Assembly: GCA_023259375.1 (NCBI GenBank)
Contig: JAHFQC010000058.1
Span: 1-34,598, forward strand
Length of the DNA: 34,598 nt
Source: Alphaproteobacteria bacterium
GTDB lineage: Bacteria; Pseudomonadota; Alphaproteobacteria; Micropepsales; Micropepsaceae
Reading direction: 5' to 3'
The position numbers and the translations under genes are program-made. How positions within the stretch are numbered: the first letter of the stretch is position 1; each line of letters begins with the position of its first letter. Below are positions 17,459 to 25,585 of this stretch, piece after piece. Under the pieces are notes generated by a model. The model was given only the letters and a program-made list of their open reading frames with translations, searched no databases and had not been told where the DNA came from.

Positions 17459-19846
17459 TCAGCCGAGAACAACCTCGACACGGGTAATGCTCCCGGCTGG
17501 CTGCACCGGTACCTCGTGAACGGGTTGGCCGTTCAGCGTGATCGTCTTCACGCCCTTCGAAACATGGACGGGATTACTGACGGTGATGTCATAGGTGGCG
17601 CCGCGCCATTGCCTCTTCACGCTGAAACCGTCCCATTCCGGCGGAATTGAAGGATCGATCGTGAGACTGCGAAATCCGGGGCGGATGCCCAGAATCCATT
17701 TGGTGACGGCAGTGTAGTTCCATCCTGCGCTGCCGGTCAGCCAGGGATGACGGGCTCGGCCGTGACGCTTGTGTTCGGCGCCATAGACGAACTGGCAATA
17801 GGAATAAGGTTCGGCTTCGCGCGTTTCGATCTTGTCGTTCTGGTTGAACGGCAGCATTGAATCATAGAACCGCATCGCACGCGCACCTTGTCCAAGCCGT
17901 GCCGCCGCGATCACTGCCCAAGGATTAGGATGGGAGAATATGGCGCCATTCTCCTTAATGCCTTTGTAGACGCGCCCCATGAAGCCGATCTCGTCATTGG
18001 GTTTTGAGAATGACGGCTGCAGCAGATGCAGACCCCAGGGCGAGAAGAGCTGCTCGTCCATGGCATCAAGTGCACTCTCGGCCCGGTCACGCCGCGCGGC
18101 ACCGGATATGACCGCCCAAGTATTGCTTTCGAGGAAGATCTTTGCCTCCTCGCTGGCCCGGGTGCCGATCTTAAGCCCCGAGGCCGTCGTGCCGCGCGTG
18201 TACCATTGCCCGTCCCACAACTCGCGCTCGCAAGCGTCGCGTACATCCTCGGCCAGCGCCGTATAGCGGTCGGCATCCTTCTCGCGGCCGAGGAATTTCG
18301 CCGCTTCGACGAAGTTCGTCAGCGCCCAGAAATGCAGGAAGCTGACCATGCCGCTCTCGCCGCCACCGAGATTGAGACAGTCGTTCCAGTCGGCACGCAG
18401 ACCTTTGCAGATGCCGGAAAGCCCGACCTGACGCGCCGAGAAATCAAGCCCGGCTTTCATGTGCTGCCACACCGTGCCGATGCCTTCATCGGCAAATGGC
18501 ACCAGTTCGTCGAACAACGCCGTCTCGCCGGTCTCCTTCACGTATTCGCAGATCGACGGGATCAGCCAGAGATGATCGTCAGAACAGGCGTGCTCGATGC
18601 CGTGAATGTAAGAAGACTTCGCCGGCGCATGGGCAATGGTCGGGCTCTTGAATTCAAGCTTCTTTTGCGGCTCGAACCAAGCGGGATCGAACAGGTGCAG
18701 CCCATAGCCTTCGCGCACCTGACCGTGCAGCAATTCCTCGATACGCTGGCGCACTTTCTTCGGATTGGTGTGTGGCACCGCCATGATGTCCTGGCTGGTA
18801 TCGCGGTAGCCGAGGCCGGCGCGTCCTCCGACTTCGATGAAGCTGGCGAACCGGCTCCAGTGCACACAGGTTTCCGCCTGATACAGCGTCCAGATATTCG
18901 CCATCGTGTCGAGACCTTCGTGCGGCGTCTTGGCCTCGAACACTGAGCACTTCTCATCCCAATAGCGCTTCAGGTCGGCAAACGCCGCGTCGACGGCAGC
19001 GAAATTGCTGTATTTGGCCTTCTTCTCGGCGCCAATTTTGTGATTGCCGTAGCCGGTCATGAACACCAGTCGCCGGGTCTCGCCCGGTGCCAGCGTGATC
19101 GTTTTCTGCAGGCTGGCACAGTGATTTCCGGTCAGTTCCTGACCGTCGCTGCATTGCCCCTTCACAACCGACCGCGGGTCGTGCTCGCTGCGATAGTCGC
19201 CGATGAACGCCTCGCGCACGCTGTCGAACCCGTCCGGATCGAAGGAGGCGGTGTGATAGTGATAGGTCCAGGGCTCGTAATAGAAGTCGTACTCGATCAC
19301 GCCTTCGGCATAGCTCGAGCCCGAGGCATAGAGCGACATCTGCAGGTTCTGGTTATCGATCTCGATGTGGTGAAAGCTCCATTCGAGATAACTGAACACC
19401 GCGATCTCGCGCGGAGTGGTGCCGGTATTGGTGACGCGGACATCCCAGATCTCGACGTCATCGTCGCGGGTGATGAACACGAGTTGTTCGGCGCGGATGC
19501 CCTTGTATTCGGAGCTGTAGCGCGAATAACTGAGCCCGTGGCGGCATTCGTATTTCGCCTGGTCCAGAGGTTTGCCCACGGGTTGCCAGGAAACACTCCA
19601 GAAATCGCCGTCGGCCTGGTCGCGCAGGTAGATCCAATGTCCCGGCCAGTCCATCGGCACGCCGTTGGGGCGGAACTTGGTGATGCGGCCGTGCTCCGCA
19701 TCGCGATAGAAGGAATAGCCGCCGGCGTTCTGGCTGAGCACGGCGCACATATCGTTGACGCCAATGTAGTTGGTCCACGACACGGGCACGTCGACGCGGT
19801 CGATCACGTATTCACGGCTCTTGTTGTCAAAGTATCCGTAACGCAT
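17459..19846 (-). CDS. chbP: GH94 N,N'-diacetylchitobiose phosphorylase
   Basis: The enzyme is cytoplasmic, splitting (GlcNAc)2 with phosphate into GlcNAc-1-P and GlcNAc. The 795-residue protein agrees along its whole length with what I recall of Vibrio proteolyticus ChbP: the N-terminal YGYFDN-REYVI-R segment, NAGGYSFYRDAEHGRITKFRPN, ASFIEVGGRAGLGYRDTSQD, the catalytic loop GLRADWNDCLNLGGGES (general-acid Asp within residues 485-489), and HPWLTGSAGW near the phosphate site, ending QWRGATYDI. There is no signal peptide, as expected. Cellobiose phosphorylase is the main alternative family member, but the sequence likeness and a neighbourhood of nag genes favour chitobiose. Start at 19846 is eight bases after the upstream gene's stop; the longer open frame before it belongs to that gene's antisense-like shadow. 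It closes the seven-gene operon and conserves the energy of the glycosidic bond. Confidence 0.93.
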   Translation of the reverse strand: MRYGYFDNKSREYVIDRVDVPVSWTNYIGVNDMCAVLSQNAGGYSFYRDAEHGRITKFRPNGVPMDWPGHWIYLRDQADGDFWSVSWQPVGKPLDQAKYECRHGLSYSRYSSEYKGIRAEQLVFITRDDDVEIWDVRVTNTGTTPREIAVFSYLEWSFHHIEIDNQNLQMSLYASGSSYAEGVIEYDFYYEPWTYHYHTASFDPDGFDSVREAFIGDYRSEHDPRSVVKGQCSDGQELTGNHCASLQKTITLAPGETRRLVFMTGYGNHKIGAEKKAKYSNFAAVDAAFADLKRYWDEKCSVFEAKTPHEGLDTMANIWTLYQAETCVHWSRFASFIEVGGRAGLGYRDTSQDIMAVPHTNPKKVRQRIEELLHGQVREGYGLHLFDPAWFEPQKKLEFKSPTIAHAPAKSSYIHGIEHACSDDHLWLIPSICEYVKETGETALFDELVPFADEGIGTVWQHMKAGLDFSARQVGLSGICKGLRADWNDCLNLGGGESGMVSFLHFWALTNFVEAAKFLGREKDADRYTALAEDVRDACERELWDGQWYTRGTTASGLKIGTRASEEAKIFLESNTWAVISGAARRDRAESALDAMDEQLFSPWGLHLLQPSFSKPNDEIGFMGRVYKGIKENGAIFSHPNPWAVIAAARLGQGARAMRFYDSMLPFNQNDKIETREAEPYSYCQFVYGAEHKRHGRARHPWLTGSAGWNYTAVTKWILGIRPGFRSLTIDPSIPPEWDGFSVKRQWRGATYDITVSNPVHVSKGVKTITLNGQPVHEVPVQPAGSITRVEVVLG

Positions 19847-19854
19847 GTCTACAC

Positions 19855-22026
19855 TCACGCAGAAGCAAATTGTTTGAGCCAGGCGATCAGTTCCGCCGCC
19901 TTTTCCGGACTGTCGGCTTCGGCTGCGAGTCGCAGCACGGGTTCGGTACCGGAGAAGCGCAACTGGGCCCAGTTGTCGTTTTCGAGATAAAGTTTGGTGC
20001 CGTCGACATGGCTGATGTGCTCGACCGCGCATCCCGCCACGGTCTTGCATGGGTCGTTGCGCAGGCGTTTGGGGATGGCGATCTTCATCTCCGGCGTTGC
20101 CGGGAAGTTCTCCTCGGCGCCGTAAAGTCGGCCGGTGATCGCCCAGACCTTTTCCTGCAACTCGGAAATCTTCGCGTTGGTCCGAGCCACCATCTCGACC
20201 ACGATGCCTGAAGCAAAAATGCCGTCCTTGCCGAGGATGTGGCCACGAATGGTGAGCCCGCCGGAGGATTCGCCACCGAGCAGCGCGTTATCCGCTACCA
20301 TGCCCGCTGCAATATGCTTGAAGCCGACGGGCGTCTCGGTGCACTTCTCACCAAACGCCTTGGCGAGGCGGTCCAGCAAATGTGTGGTGGAAAGGTTGCG
20401 CACCACGCCGCCGGTCTGGCCGCGCACTTCGTGCAGGTACCAATAGAGCAGCACCAGCACGTCGTTGAACGAGATATAGCGGCCACGGTCGTCGAGTAGT
20501 GCGATGCGGTCGGCGTCGCCGTCCATCGCCAGACCCAAATCGTAATGATCCTGCTGCATCATGTTGATAAGATCGCGCATGGCATCGGGATCGGGCGCCG
20601 GGCTGCGGCCGCCGAACAGCGGGTTGTGGCGGTTGTGGATGAAATGGCAGCGGCAGCGCCCTTCGGTCAGCAGTGTTTCGAGGGTCAACTGTCCGACGCC
20701 GTACATCGGATCGACCGCCAGCTTAAGACCGGCCTTGCGGATTGCCTCCATGTCGATCAGGGCTTCCACGGCATCGATGTATTGATTGGTGAAGTCTTTC
20801 ACTGCAACGATACCGGCCTCGATGGCGAGGTCGAGTTCAAGCTTGATCACGTCTTCCGTCGTCAGCGCATTGGTCTCGGCCGCAATGACGCGGGTCTCGT
20901 CGTCGAGCAGCAGCGAGCCGTCGCCGTGGAACACTTTCAGGCCGTTCCACTCCGGCGGATTGTGGCTGGCGGTGAAAGCGAGGCCAAAGCCGGAGCCCAG
21001 CATCGCCGTGGCGTAATTGATCAGCGGCGTCGGCGCGTCTTCGTTGCACAGGATCGTCGGGATGTTGTTGCCGGCGAACACCTCGGAGGCCGCTTCGGCG
21101 GCCTGGCGTGACAGGAAGCGCCGATCGTAACCGACAATGACACCCTTCTTTTCAAGGCCCTTGCGGGTGATCTCATTGGCGAGCGCCTGGGACAGCCGGC
21201 GCACATTGTGCATCGTGAAGCCTTCGCCGATGATGGCGCGCCAGCCGCCGGTGCCGAAGGCAACTTCGTTCTCTTCCTCCTGCCGGTGCGGACGGAACAG
21301 TCGCTTTTGCAGAATGAAGGCTGCTGCTTCGAGGTCGCCGGAATCATTGATCCCGCGCACTTCGTCGACGTCATAGAGCTGATAGCTGTCGACTTTGAGG
21401 CCCGTGTGCAGAAGCTGCTTGACGCTGTCGGTCAGGCGGACTTCGCCGCCTTTGGCCGCCACGCGCTTCAAGGCATCGAGAATGGTGGCGGCTTTGACGA
21501 CATACGCGCCGATATTGAGCTCACGAATCGCTTTGGTCTCGTCGTCTGCTTCAGTCTGCTCGACGATATCGAGGATTTTGCCGTGTTCGTCGCGCCGCAC
21601 CCGGCCGTAAGGCAGGGCCTGCGGAACATTAGCGGTGAGCAGGGTCAGCGACACGCCCTTGAGCCGATGCCGGTTCAACAGGCCGCGCAGAGAGGCGGGG
21701 CGGAGCAGCGGCGTGTCGCCATAAAGAATGAGCAGGTCGCCATCGAACCCGGTGAGCGCATCGGTCGCCTGCAGCACGGCGTGACCCGTGCCCAGAGGCG
21801 AGTCCTGAATGACGAGCGCCGGTTCCCAGCCTACCTCCATCTGCACCGCCTTGAGTGTGCCCGGCGCGCTGACCACGATGATATCGCGCGGCGCGACGAG
21901 ACCCTTCAGGTTGCGGATCACGTGGCCGAGCACGGTAGTGTCGCCGAGCGGCTGGAGTTCGAGAGCGCCGGTTCCGCTGGAGAGAGGCTTTTGTCCGGCT
22001 GCGAGAATGAGGGCTTTCAGCGTCAT
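19855..22026 (-). CDS. Fusion: sugar-1-phosphate nucleotidyltransferase-like domain + phosphohexomutase
   Basis: One 723-residue chain joins two enzyme-like halves. Residues 1-245 resemble the uridyltransferase domain of GlmU: LILAAGQ at the N-terminus, QDSPLGTGHAVLQA (74-87), ILYGDTPLL (100-108), LPYGRVRRD, and NIGAYVV (171-177). However, the usual LAAGxGTRM...PK nucleotide-binding signature is replaced by LAAGQKPLSSGTGALELQPL, so the normal Arg/Lys are missing. Residues 255-723 are an alpha-D-phosphohexomutase: FGTGGWRA, the phospho-Ser loop TASHNPPEWNG (Ser354), the metal loop DGDADR (502-507), the sugar loop GGESSGG (584-590) and the phosphate loop RFSGTEP (690-696), all intact. There is no left-handed beta-helix domain. 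In this operon the mutase most likely turns GlcNAc-1-P from the phosphorylase into GlcNAc-6-P; the front half could make UDP-GlcNAc or be regulatory. GGAGC precedes the ATG by eight bases. Confidence 0.88.
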   Translation of the reverse strand: MTLKALILAAGQKPLSSGTGALELQPLGDTTVLGHVIRNLKGLVAPRDIIVVSAPGTLKAVQMEVGWEPALVIQDSPLGTGHAVLQATDALTGFDGDLLILYGDTPLLRPASLRGLLNRHRLKGVSLTLLTANVPQALPYGRVRRDEHGKILDIVEQTEADDETKAIRELNIGAYVVKAATILDALKRVAAKGGEVRLTDSVKQLLHTGLKVDSYQLYDVDEVRGINDSGDLEAAAFILQKRLFRPHRQEEENEVAFGTGGWRAIIGEGFTMHNVRRLSQALANEITRKGLEKKGVIVGYDRRFLSRQAAEAASEVFAGNNIPTILCNEDAPTPLINYATAMLGSGFGLAFTASHNPPEWNGLKVFHGDGSLLLDDETRVIAAETNALTTEDVIKLELDLAIEAGIVAVKDFTNQYIDAVEALIDMEAIRKAGLKLAVDPMYGVGQLTLETLLTEGRCRCHFIHNRHNPLFGGRSPAPDPDAMRDLINMMQQDHYDLGLAMDGDADRIALLDDRGRYISFNDVLVLLYWYLHEVRGQTGGVVRNLSTTHLLDRLAKAFGEKCTETPVGFKHIAAGMVADNALLGGESSGGLTIRGHILGKDGIFASGIVVEMVARTNAKISELQEKVWAITGRLYGAEENFPATPEMKIAIPKRLRNDPCKTVAGCAVEHISHVDGTKLYLENDNWAQLRFSGTEPVLRLAAEADSPEKAAELIAWLKQFASA

Positions 22027-22027
22027 G

Positions 22028-23347
22028 TCAGTTTGCTCCGGAAGGACTGGACTCGCCGTCCGTGTTGCGGAAGGGCACCAGCCAGGAAACGAGGAAAGAG
22101 GGGATCGTGGCAATCATCACCCAGATGAAAAATTCGCGGTAACCGAGGCGGTCGCTCAGCATGCCCGACACCGCCGAGGGGATCAGGAAGCCGAGATTCA
22201 TCACTGAGGTGGCAAAGGCGTAATGCGCGGTGCGATAGGGACCGGGCGCGATCTGCTGCATCATGAACAGCTGCAGGCCGATGAAGCCGAAGCCATAGCC
22301 GAGGTATTCGAGACTCACCAGACCAGTGATCAGAGTCAGGTCATGCGGCTGGGTGAGGGCGAGGATGAGATAGACTGCGAATGGAATGTTGAACCCGGCG
22401 CAGAGGACCAGCAGAGATTTCCTTAAGCCCCGCCCGGCGGTGAAGTAGCCGGCGGCGAGCGATCCCAGTATGAAGGTGAGCGGCGGAAACACGCCATACA
22501 TCACGCCGATATCCTGGGTGGTAAAGCCAAGCCCCCCCGCATCGCGCGAGGCGCGCATGAACAGCGGCACGATCTTGATCGCCTGGCCTTCGGCAAAGCG
22601 GTAAAGCACCAGGAACGCCACGCCCCAAAGAATGTATTTCTTCTTGAAGAAGGTGACGATCACGTCGAGAACGGTGTTCCAGCTCTTCTTGTCGTCGGGA
22701 AGACGGGTGCCTTGCGGCAGGAAAATCGCGTGCCAGCCGGCCACCGCAACAAGCAGCAGGCCGAAGCCGCCCATCGCGAACGTCCAAGCCGTTACCGGTC
22801 CGCAGTGCTTTTCCAGCCAGCCGGCGATCCAAACAAAACCGCCCTGGCTGAGAATTTTCCCGACATTATAGAAGGCGCCCTGCCAGCCGACGTAGCGCGC
22901 CTGGTCTTTGGCAGACAGCGTGGTGACATAAATGCCGTCAGCTGCCGTGTCGTGTACCGCCGAGTTGATGGCGATCAGTGCGAAGAAGATCAGCGTCCAG
23001 GTGAAGAGATCGGGCAGGTGCAGACTGAGCGCCAAAAGCCCGAAACAGAGACCGCCGCCCATTTCGGTCGCCAGCACGAAGGCCTTCTTGGTGCGGAACA
23101 TCTCCACCAGCGGCCCCCATAGAGGCTTGATCGCCCAGGGAATGGCGACAAGGCTGGTGAAAAACGCAATCTCGGCATCCTTGAAACCCAGACTTTTGTA
23201 CATGAGCACGGCCACGACATTCACCATCACGTAAGGCAAGCCTTCCGCGGTGTAGAGCGTGGGGACCCAAAGGGTCGGATGTGAAATGCGTTCTGTGGTC
23301 TTCGACTTTTCCGCTGGCGCTGGCGCCGCGGCGTCGTCAGTGGTCAT
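22028..23347 (-). CDS. MFS permease, AmpG/PAT-like, probable chitobiose importer
   Basis: This is a 439-residue inner-membrane protein with about 12 hydrophobic segments. The first contains YTAEGLPYVMVNVVAVLMYKSLGF and is followed by IPWAIKPLWGPLVEMFRTKK, the AmpG-like version of the MFS loop 2-3 motif. AmpG proteins import muropeptide disaccharides (GlcNAc-anhydroMurNAc), so an amino-sugar disaccharide is a reasonable cargo. Lying between chitinase and phosphorylase genes, (GlcNAc)2 is the likely substrate; this is inference. The ATG at 23347 has GAGGAT six bases upstream and overlaps the end of the GH18 gene by 11 bases. The two downstream genes follow at once: the fusion gene's ATG is one base past this gene's stop. 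Confidence 0.87.
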   Translation of the reverse strand: MTTDDAAAPAPAEKSKTTERISHPTLWVPTLYTAEGLPYVMVNVVAVLMYKSLGFKDAEIAFFTSLVAIPWAIKPLWGPLVEMFRTKKAFVLATEMGGGLCFGLLALSLHLPDLFTWTLIFFALIAINSAVHDTAADGIYVTTLSAKDQARYVGWQGAFYNVGKILSQGGFVWIAGWLEKHCGPVTAWTFAMGGFGLLLVAVAGWHAIFLPQGTRLPDDKKSWNTVLDVIVTFFKKKYILWGVAFLVLYRFAEGQAIKIVPLFMRASRDAGGLGFTTQDIGVMYGVFPPLTFILGSLAAGYFTAGRGLRKSLLVLCAGFNIPFAVYLILALTQPHDLTLITGLVSLEYLGYGFGFIGLQLFMMQQIAPGPYRTAHYAFATSVMNLGFLIPSAVSGMLSDRLGYREFFIWVMIATIPSFLVSWLVPFRNTDGESSPSGAN

Positions 23348-24455
23348 CGGTATCCTCGGAAAAGGCGGGACTGGCACTGCGCTGCCGGTCGAGCAGGACG
23401 CGTGCTGTCAGTTCCAATTCCCGGGGTGAAACGACGACGGGGTGGCCGCAGTGGGGCCGTTTCTGGTCCTTCAAAAGGTGCCAGACCATCGCTCCGTCCT
23501 GCGGATTGGCGTGGTTCGAAAGCGGCCCGTCTTTGAGGGCGCGTTCGACCGAATAGGGTTTGTTCACCGGATTGCCGAACTGGTCGGCCTTGATCCGCGC
23601 GCCGGGGCACACCGCTTTATCGTCGGTGGCCACCAGACGCGCAGGCCCCCAACCTTCGGGAGCAGTTTCGAATCCGATGTTGAGGGTAACGGTTTCCGGG
23701 ACCAGCGCGCGATACAGCGACCACGCCTTGACCGGATCGAATTCTTCCACGCCGGCGTCGTAGCTCATCACATTGATCATGGAGAGCTTGGCCAGGAGAC
23801 TGGTATCAGCGAAGACGAGGCGTTCTCGCCCGGTGCGGCCATCCCAGACGCCGGTTTTGCCGCCACAGGGCGCGAGGCCCGTCGCTTTGGTGCAATCGGC
23901 GCCGGTCGACCACGCCGCCAGCGCTAGCATCTTGCCTTTCGCCGCGTTCGACAGCGCGCGGATGGCGCCGCGGTATTCGGCAATCTGCTTGGAGCCGGTG
24001 CCGTCGGTCTCGTAATCGACATCGATGCCGTCCAGGCCCATGTCGGCAGCAAACTGTGTCAGCGCCGCCGTGATCTTGCCGGGCTTATCGGCTTCGGCGG
24101 CAAGTGGCGCCCAGCTGAGATAGGTCGCGCCGCCAACCGCCAGCACCACCTTGATGCCGCGCGCCTGAAGCGCTGCGATCTGCTTCTTGATGGTTTCGGG
24201 CGTGCTGACGAATTGCAGACCGGTGCCGTTCCAGTTCTGGCCGTTCCAGGCGAAGTCGGGCTTGGCAAAGGCGAGAATCACATGGGTGTATCCGGCTGGC
24301 GTTGCCGAGAGCTTGGCCGCGGAGACCTCGAACCAGCTGGGATAATAGCCCACCAGAGCCCGGCGCTCATCAGCATGCGCCGCAACAGCCGTCGTCAATA
24401 ACAGAGCGGCTAGACTTGCCCGCAGCAGGTGGTGATGCGCGCCCCGGTCCTTCAT
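23337..24455 (-). CDS. Secreted GH18 chitinase
   Basis: This 372-residue single-domain glycoside hydrolase family 18 enzyme has a signal peptide (hydrophobic core about residues 11-26, cleavage probably after AHA at 28). The TIM barrel shows VGYYPSWF (strand 1), VVLAVGG (strand 3; the usual Ser-x-Gly-Gly is Ala-Val-Gly-Gly) and the catalytic DGIDVDYE (residues 142-149, DxxDxDxE intact with Glu149 as acid). MINVMSYDAGVEE and DGAMVWHLLKDQ supply the later substrate-site residues. No chitin-binding module is present, so soluble oligomers or a periplasmic location fit better than crystalline chitin. The ATG at 24455 overlaps the nagA stop by four bases (ATGA). The C-terminal tail (AFSEDTDDH) overlaps the next gene's start. 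Confidence 0.9.
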   Translation of the reverse strand: MKDRGAHHHLLRASLAALLLTTAVAAHADERRALVGYYPSWFEVSAAKLSATPAGYTHVILAFAKPDFAWNGQNWNGTGLQFVSTPETIKKQIAALQARGIKVVLAVGGATYLSWAPLAAEADKPGKITAALTQFAADMGLDGIDVDYETDGTGSKQIAEYRGAIRALSNAAKGKMLALAAWSTGADCTKATGLAPCGGKTGVWDGRTGRERLVFADTSLLAKLSMINVMSYDAGVEEFDPVKAWSLYRALVPETVTLNIGFETAPEGWGPARLVATDDKAVCPGARIKADQFGNPVNKPYSVERALKDGPLSNHANPQDGAMVWHLLKDQKRPHCGHPVVVSPRELELTARVLLDRQRSASPAFSEDTDDH

Positions 24456-25585
24456 GGCACGCTGCCGCCAATAAAGGTGTCCACGAGTTCGAGGGCGTCG
24501 TTCACGAGCACCAGATCGGCGCGGGCTCCCGGGGCGATCACGCCATAGTCTTTTTCCAGCCCGAGGAATTCCGCCGCATTGGTGCTGGCGAGGCGCGAAA
24601 TCGTCGGCAGGTCTATGTTCAGATAGCCCGCCGTCTTCTTGACGATGGTCGCCATGTCGGTGGCGCTGCCGGCAATAGTGCCATCCGGTCCGTAGCAGCA
24701 TCCGTCCTTGGTTGTGATGGTGCGGCCTTGCAGCACGAATGTCGGTTCACCGCCGACCGGCGGCATGGCATCGGTCACCAGCATCAGCTTGCGAGCACCG
24801 CGCGCGGCATAAGCAATGCGCAACGCCGCGGGATGGACGTGATGGCCGTCGCCGATGATGCCGCACCAGCTGTCACGATCATCAAGGGCCGCACCGACCA
24901 CGCCAGGGGCGCGGTGATTGAGCGGCGACATCGCGTTGTAGAGATGGGTGAAGCCGCGTGCACCGGCTTGAAGTGCCGCCTTGGCTTGTTCGTAGCTGGC
25001 ATCCGAGTGGCCGATACAGACGATCACGCCCGCTTGGGTCAGCGCCTTGACGTCTTGTGGTGTGGTCACATCAGGCGCCATCGTCACCATCGTCTTGCCG
25101 TGCTTCAGCGACGACAGCACGGCGATAGCGGCGGCATCGAGCTTGGGAAAGGCTTTCGGATTGTGGATGCCGCGGCGTTTGGGGCTGAGGTACGGCCCCT
25201 CGATATGGATGCCGATGATGCCCGGAACACCGGCCGCGATAGCCGCATCCACCGCGGCGATGCATTCCGCGATGCCGTCGAGGTCCGTCGAGATCACCGT
25301 CGGCATCAGCGCCGTGGTACCGAACCGGGCATGCGCCTTGGCAATGGTAGCGAGACCGTCCACGGTCGGCGTGTTGTTGAACAAAACGCTGCCACCGCCG
25401 TTGACTTGCACGTCGATGAAGCCGGGAAGCAGCGTGTTGCCGCCAAGATCAATGATTGCGGCGCCGCTGGGCACCTCGTTCTCAGCAACGATCGCCGTGA
25501 TGCGTCCGTTGTCGCACAACAGCGTTTTGCCCGAACAAATCCCTTCGGGAGCCAGGATGCGGCCATGGACAAAAGCGGTGGTCAT
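24452..25585 (-). CDS. nagA: N-acetylglucosamine-6-phosphate deacetylase
   Basis: NagA hydrolyses GlcNAc-6-P to GlcN-6-P and acetate in the cytoplasm. The 377-residue amidohydrolase shows LLPGFIDVQVNGGGS (55-66, the NagA-type DxQ in place of HxH), the metal ligand in IHIEGPYLSP (Glu129), CIGHSDA (His193), FTHLYNAMSPL (His214), GHHVHP, and the catalytic Asp in LVTDAMPP (Asp272). The length is typical. Its ATG shares one base with the stop of the deaminase gene upstream (TGATG), so the two are translationally coupled. Both ends overlap neighbours, a sign of a compact operon. Confidence 0.97.
   Translation of the reverse strand: MTTAFVHGRILAPEGICSGKTLLCDNGRITAIVAENEVPSGAAIIDLGGNTLLPGFIDVQVNGGGSVLFNNTPTVDGLATIAKAHARFGTTALMPTVISTDLDGIAECIAAVDAAIAAGVPGIIGIHIEGPYLSPKRRGIHNPKAFPKLDAAAIAVLSSLKHGKTMVTMAPDVTTPQDVKALTQAGVIVCIGHSDASYEQAKAALQAGARGFTHLYNAMSPLNHRAPGVVGAALDDRDSWCGIIGDGHHVHPAALRIAYAARGARKLMLVTDAMPPVGGEPTFVLQGRTITTKDGCCYGPDGTIAGSATDMATIVKKTAGYLNIDLPTISRLASTNAAEFLGLEKDYGVIAPGARADLVLVNDALELVDTFIGGSVP

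Noticed and set aside
19847..20050. 68-residue N-terminal extension of the phosphorylase
   Set aside because: It overlaps the end of the mutase fusion in another frame, and the GH94 family N-terminus (MRYGYFDN) starts at 19846.
24456..24701. 82-residue N-terminal extension of the GH18 gene
   Set aside because: It lies inside nagA in another frame, while the Met at 24455 begins a proper signal peptide.
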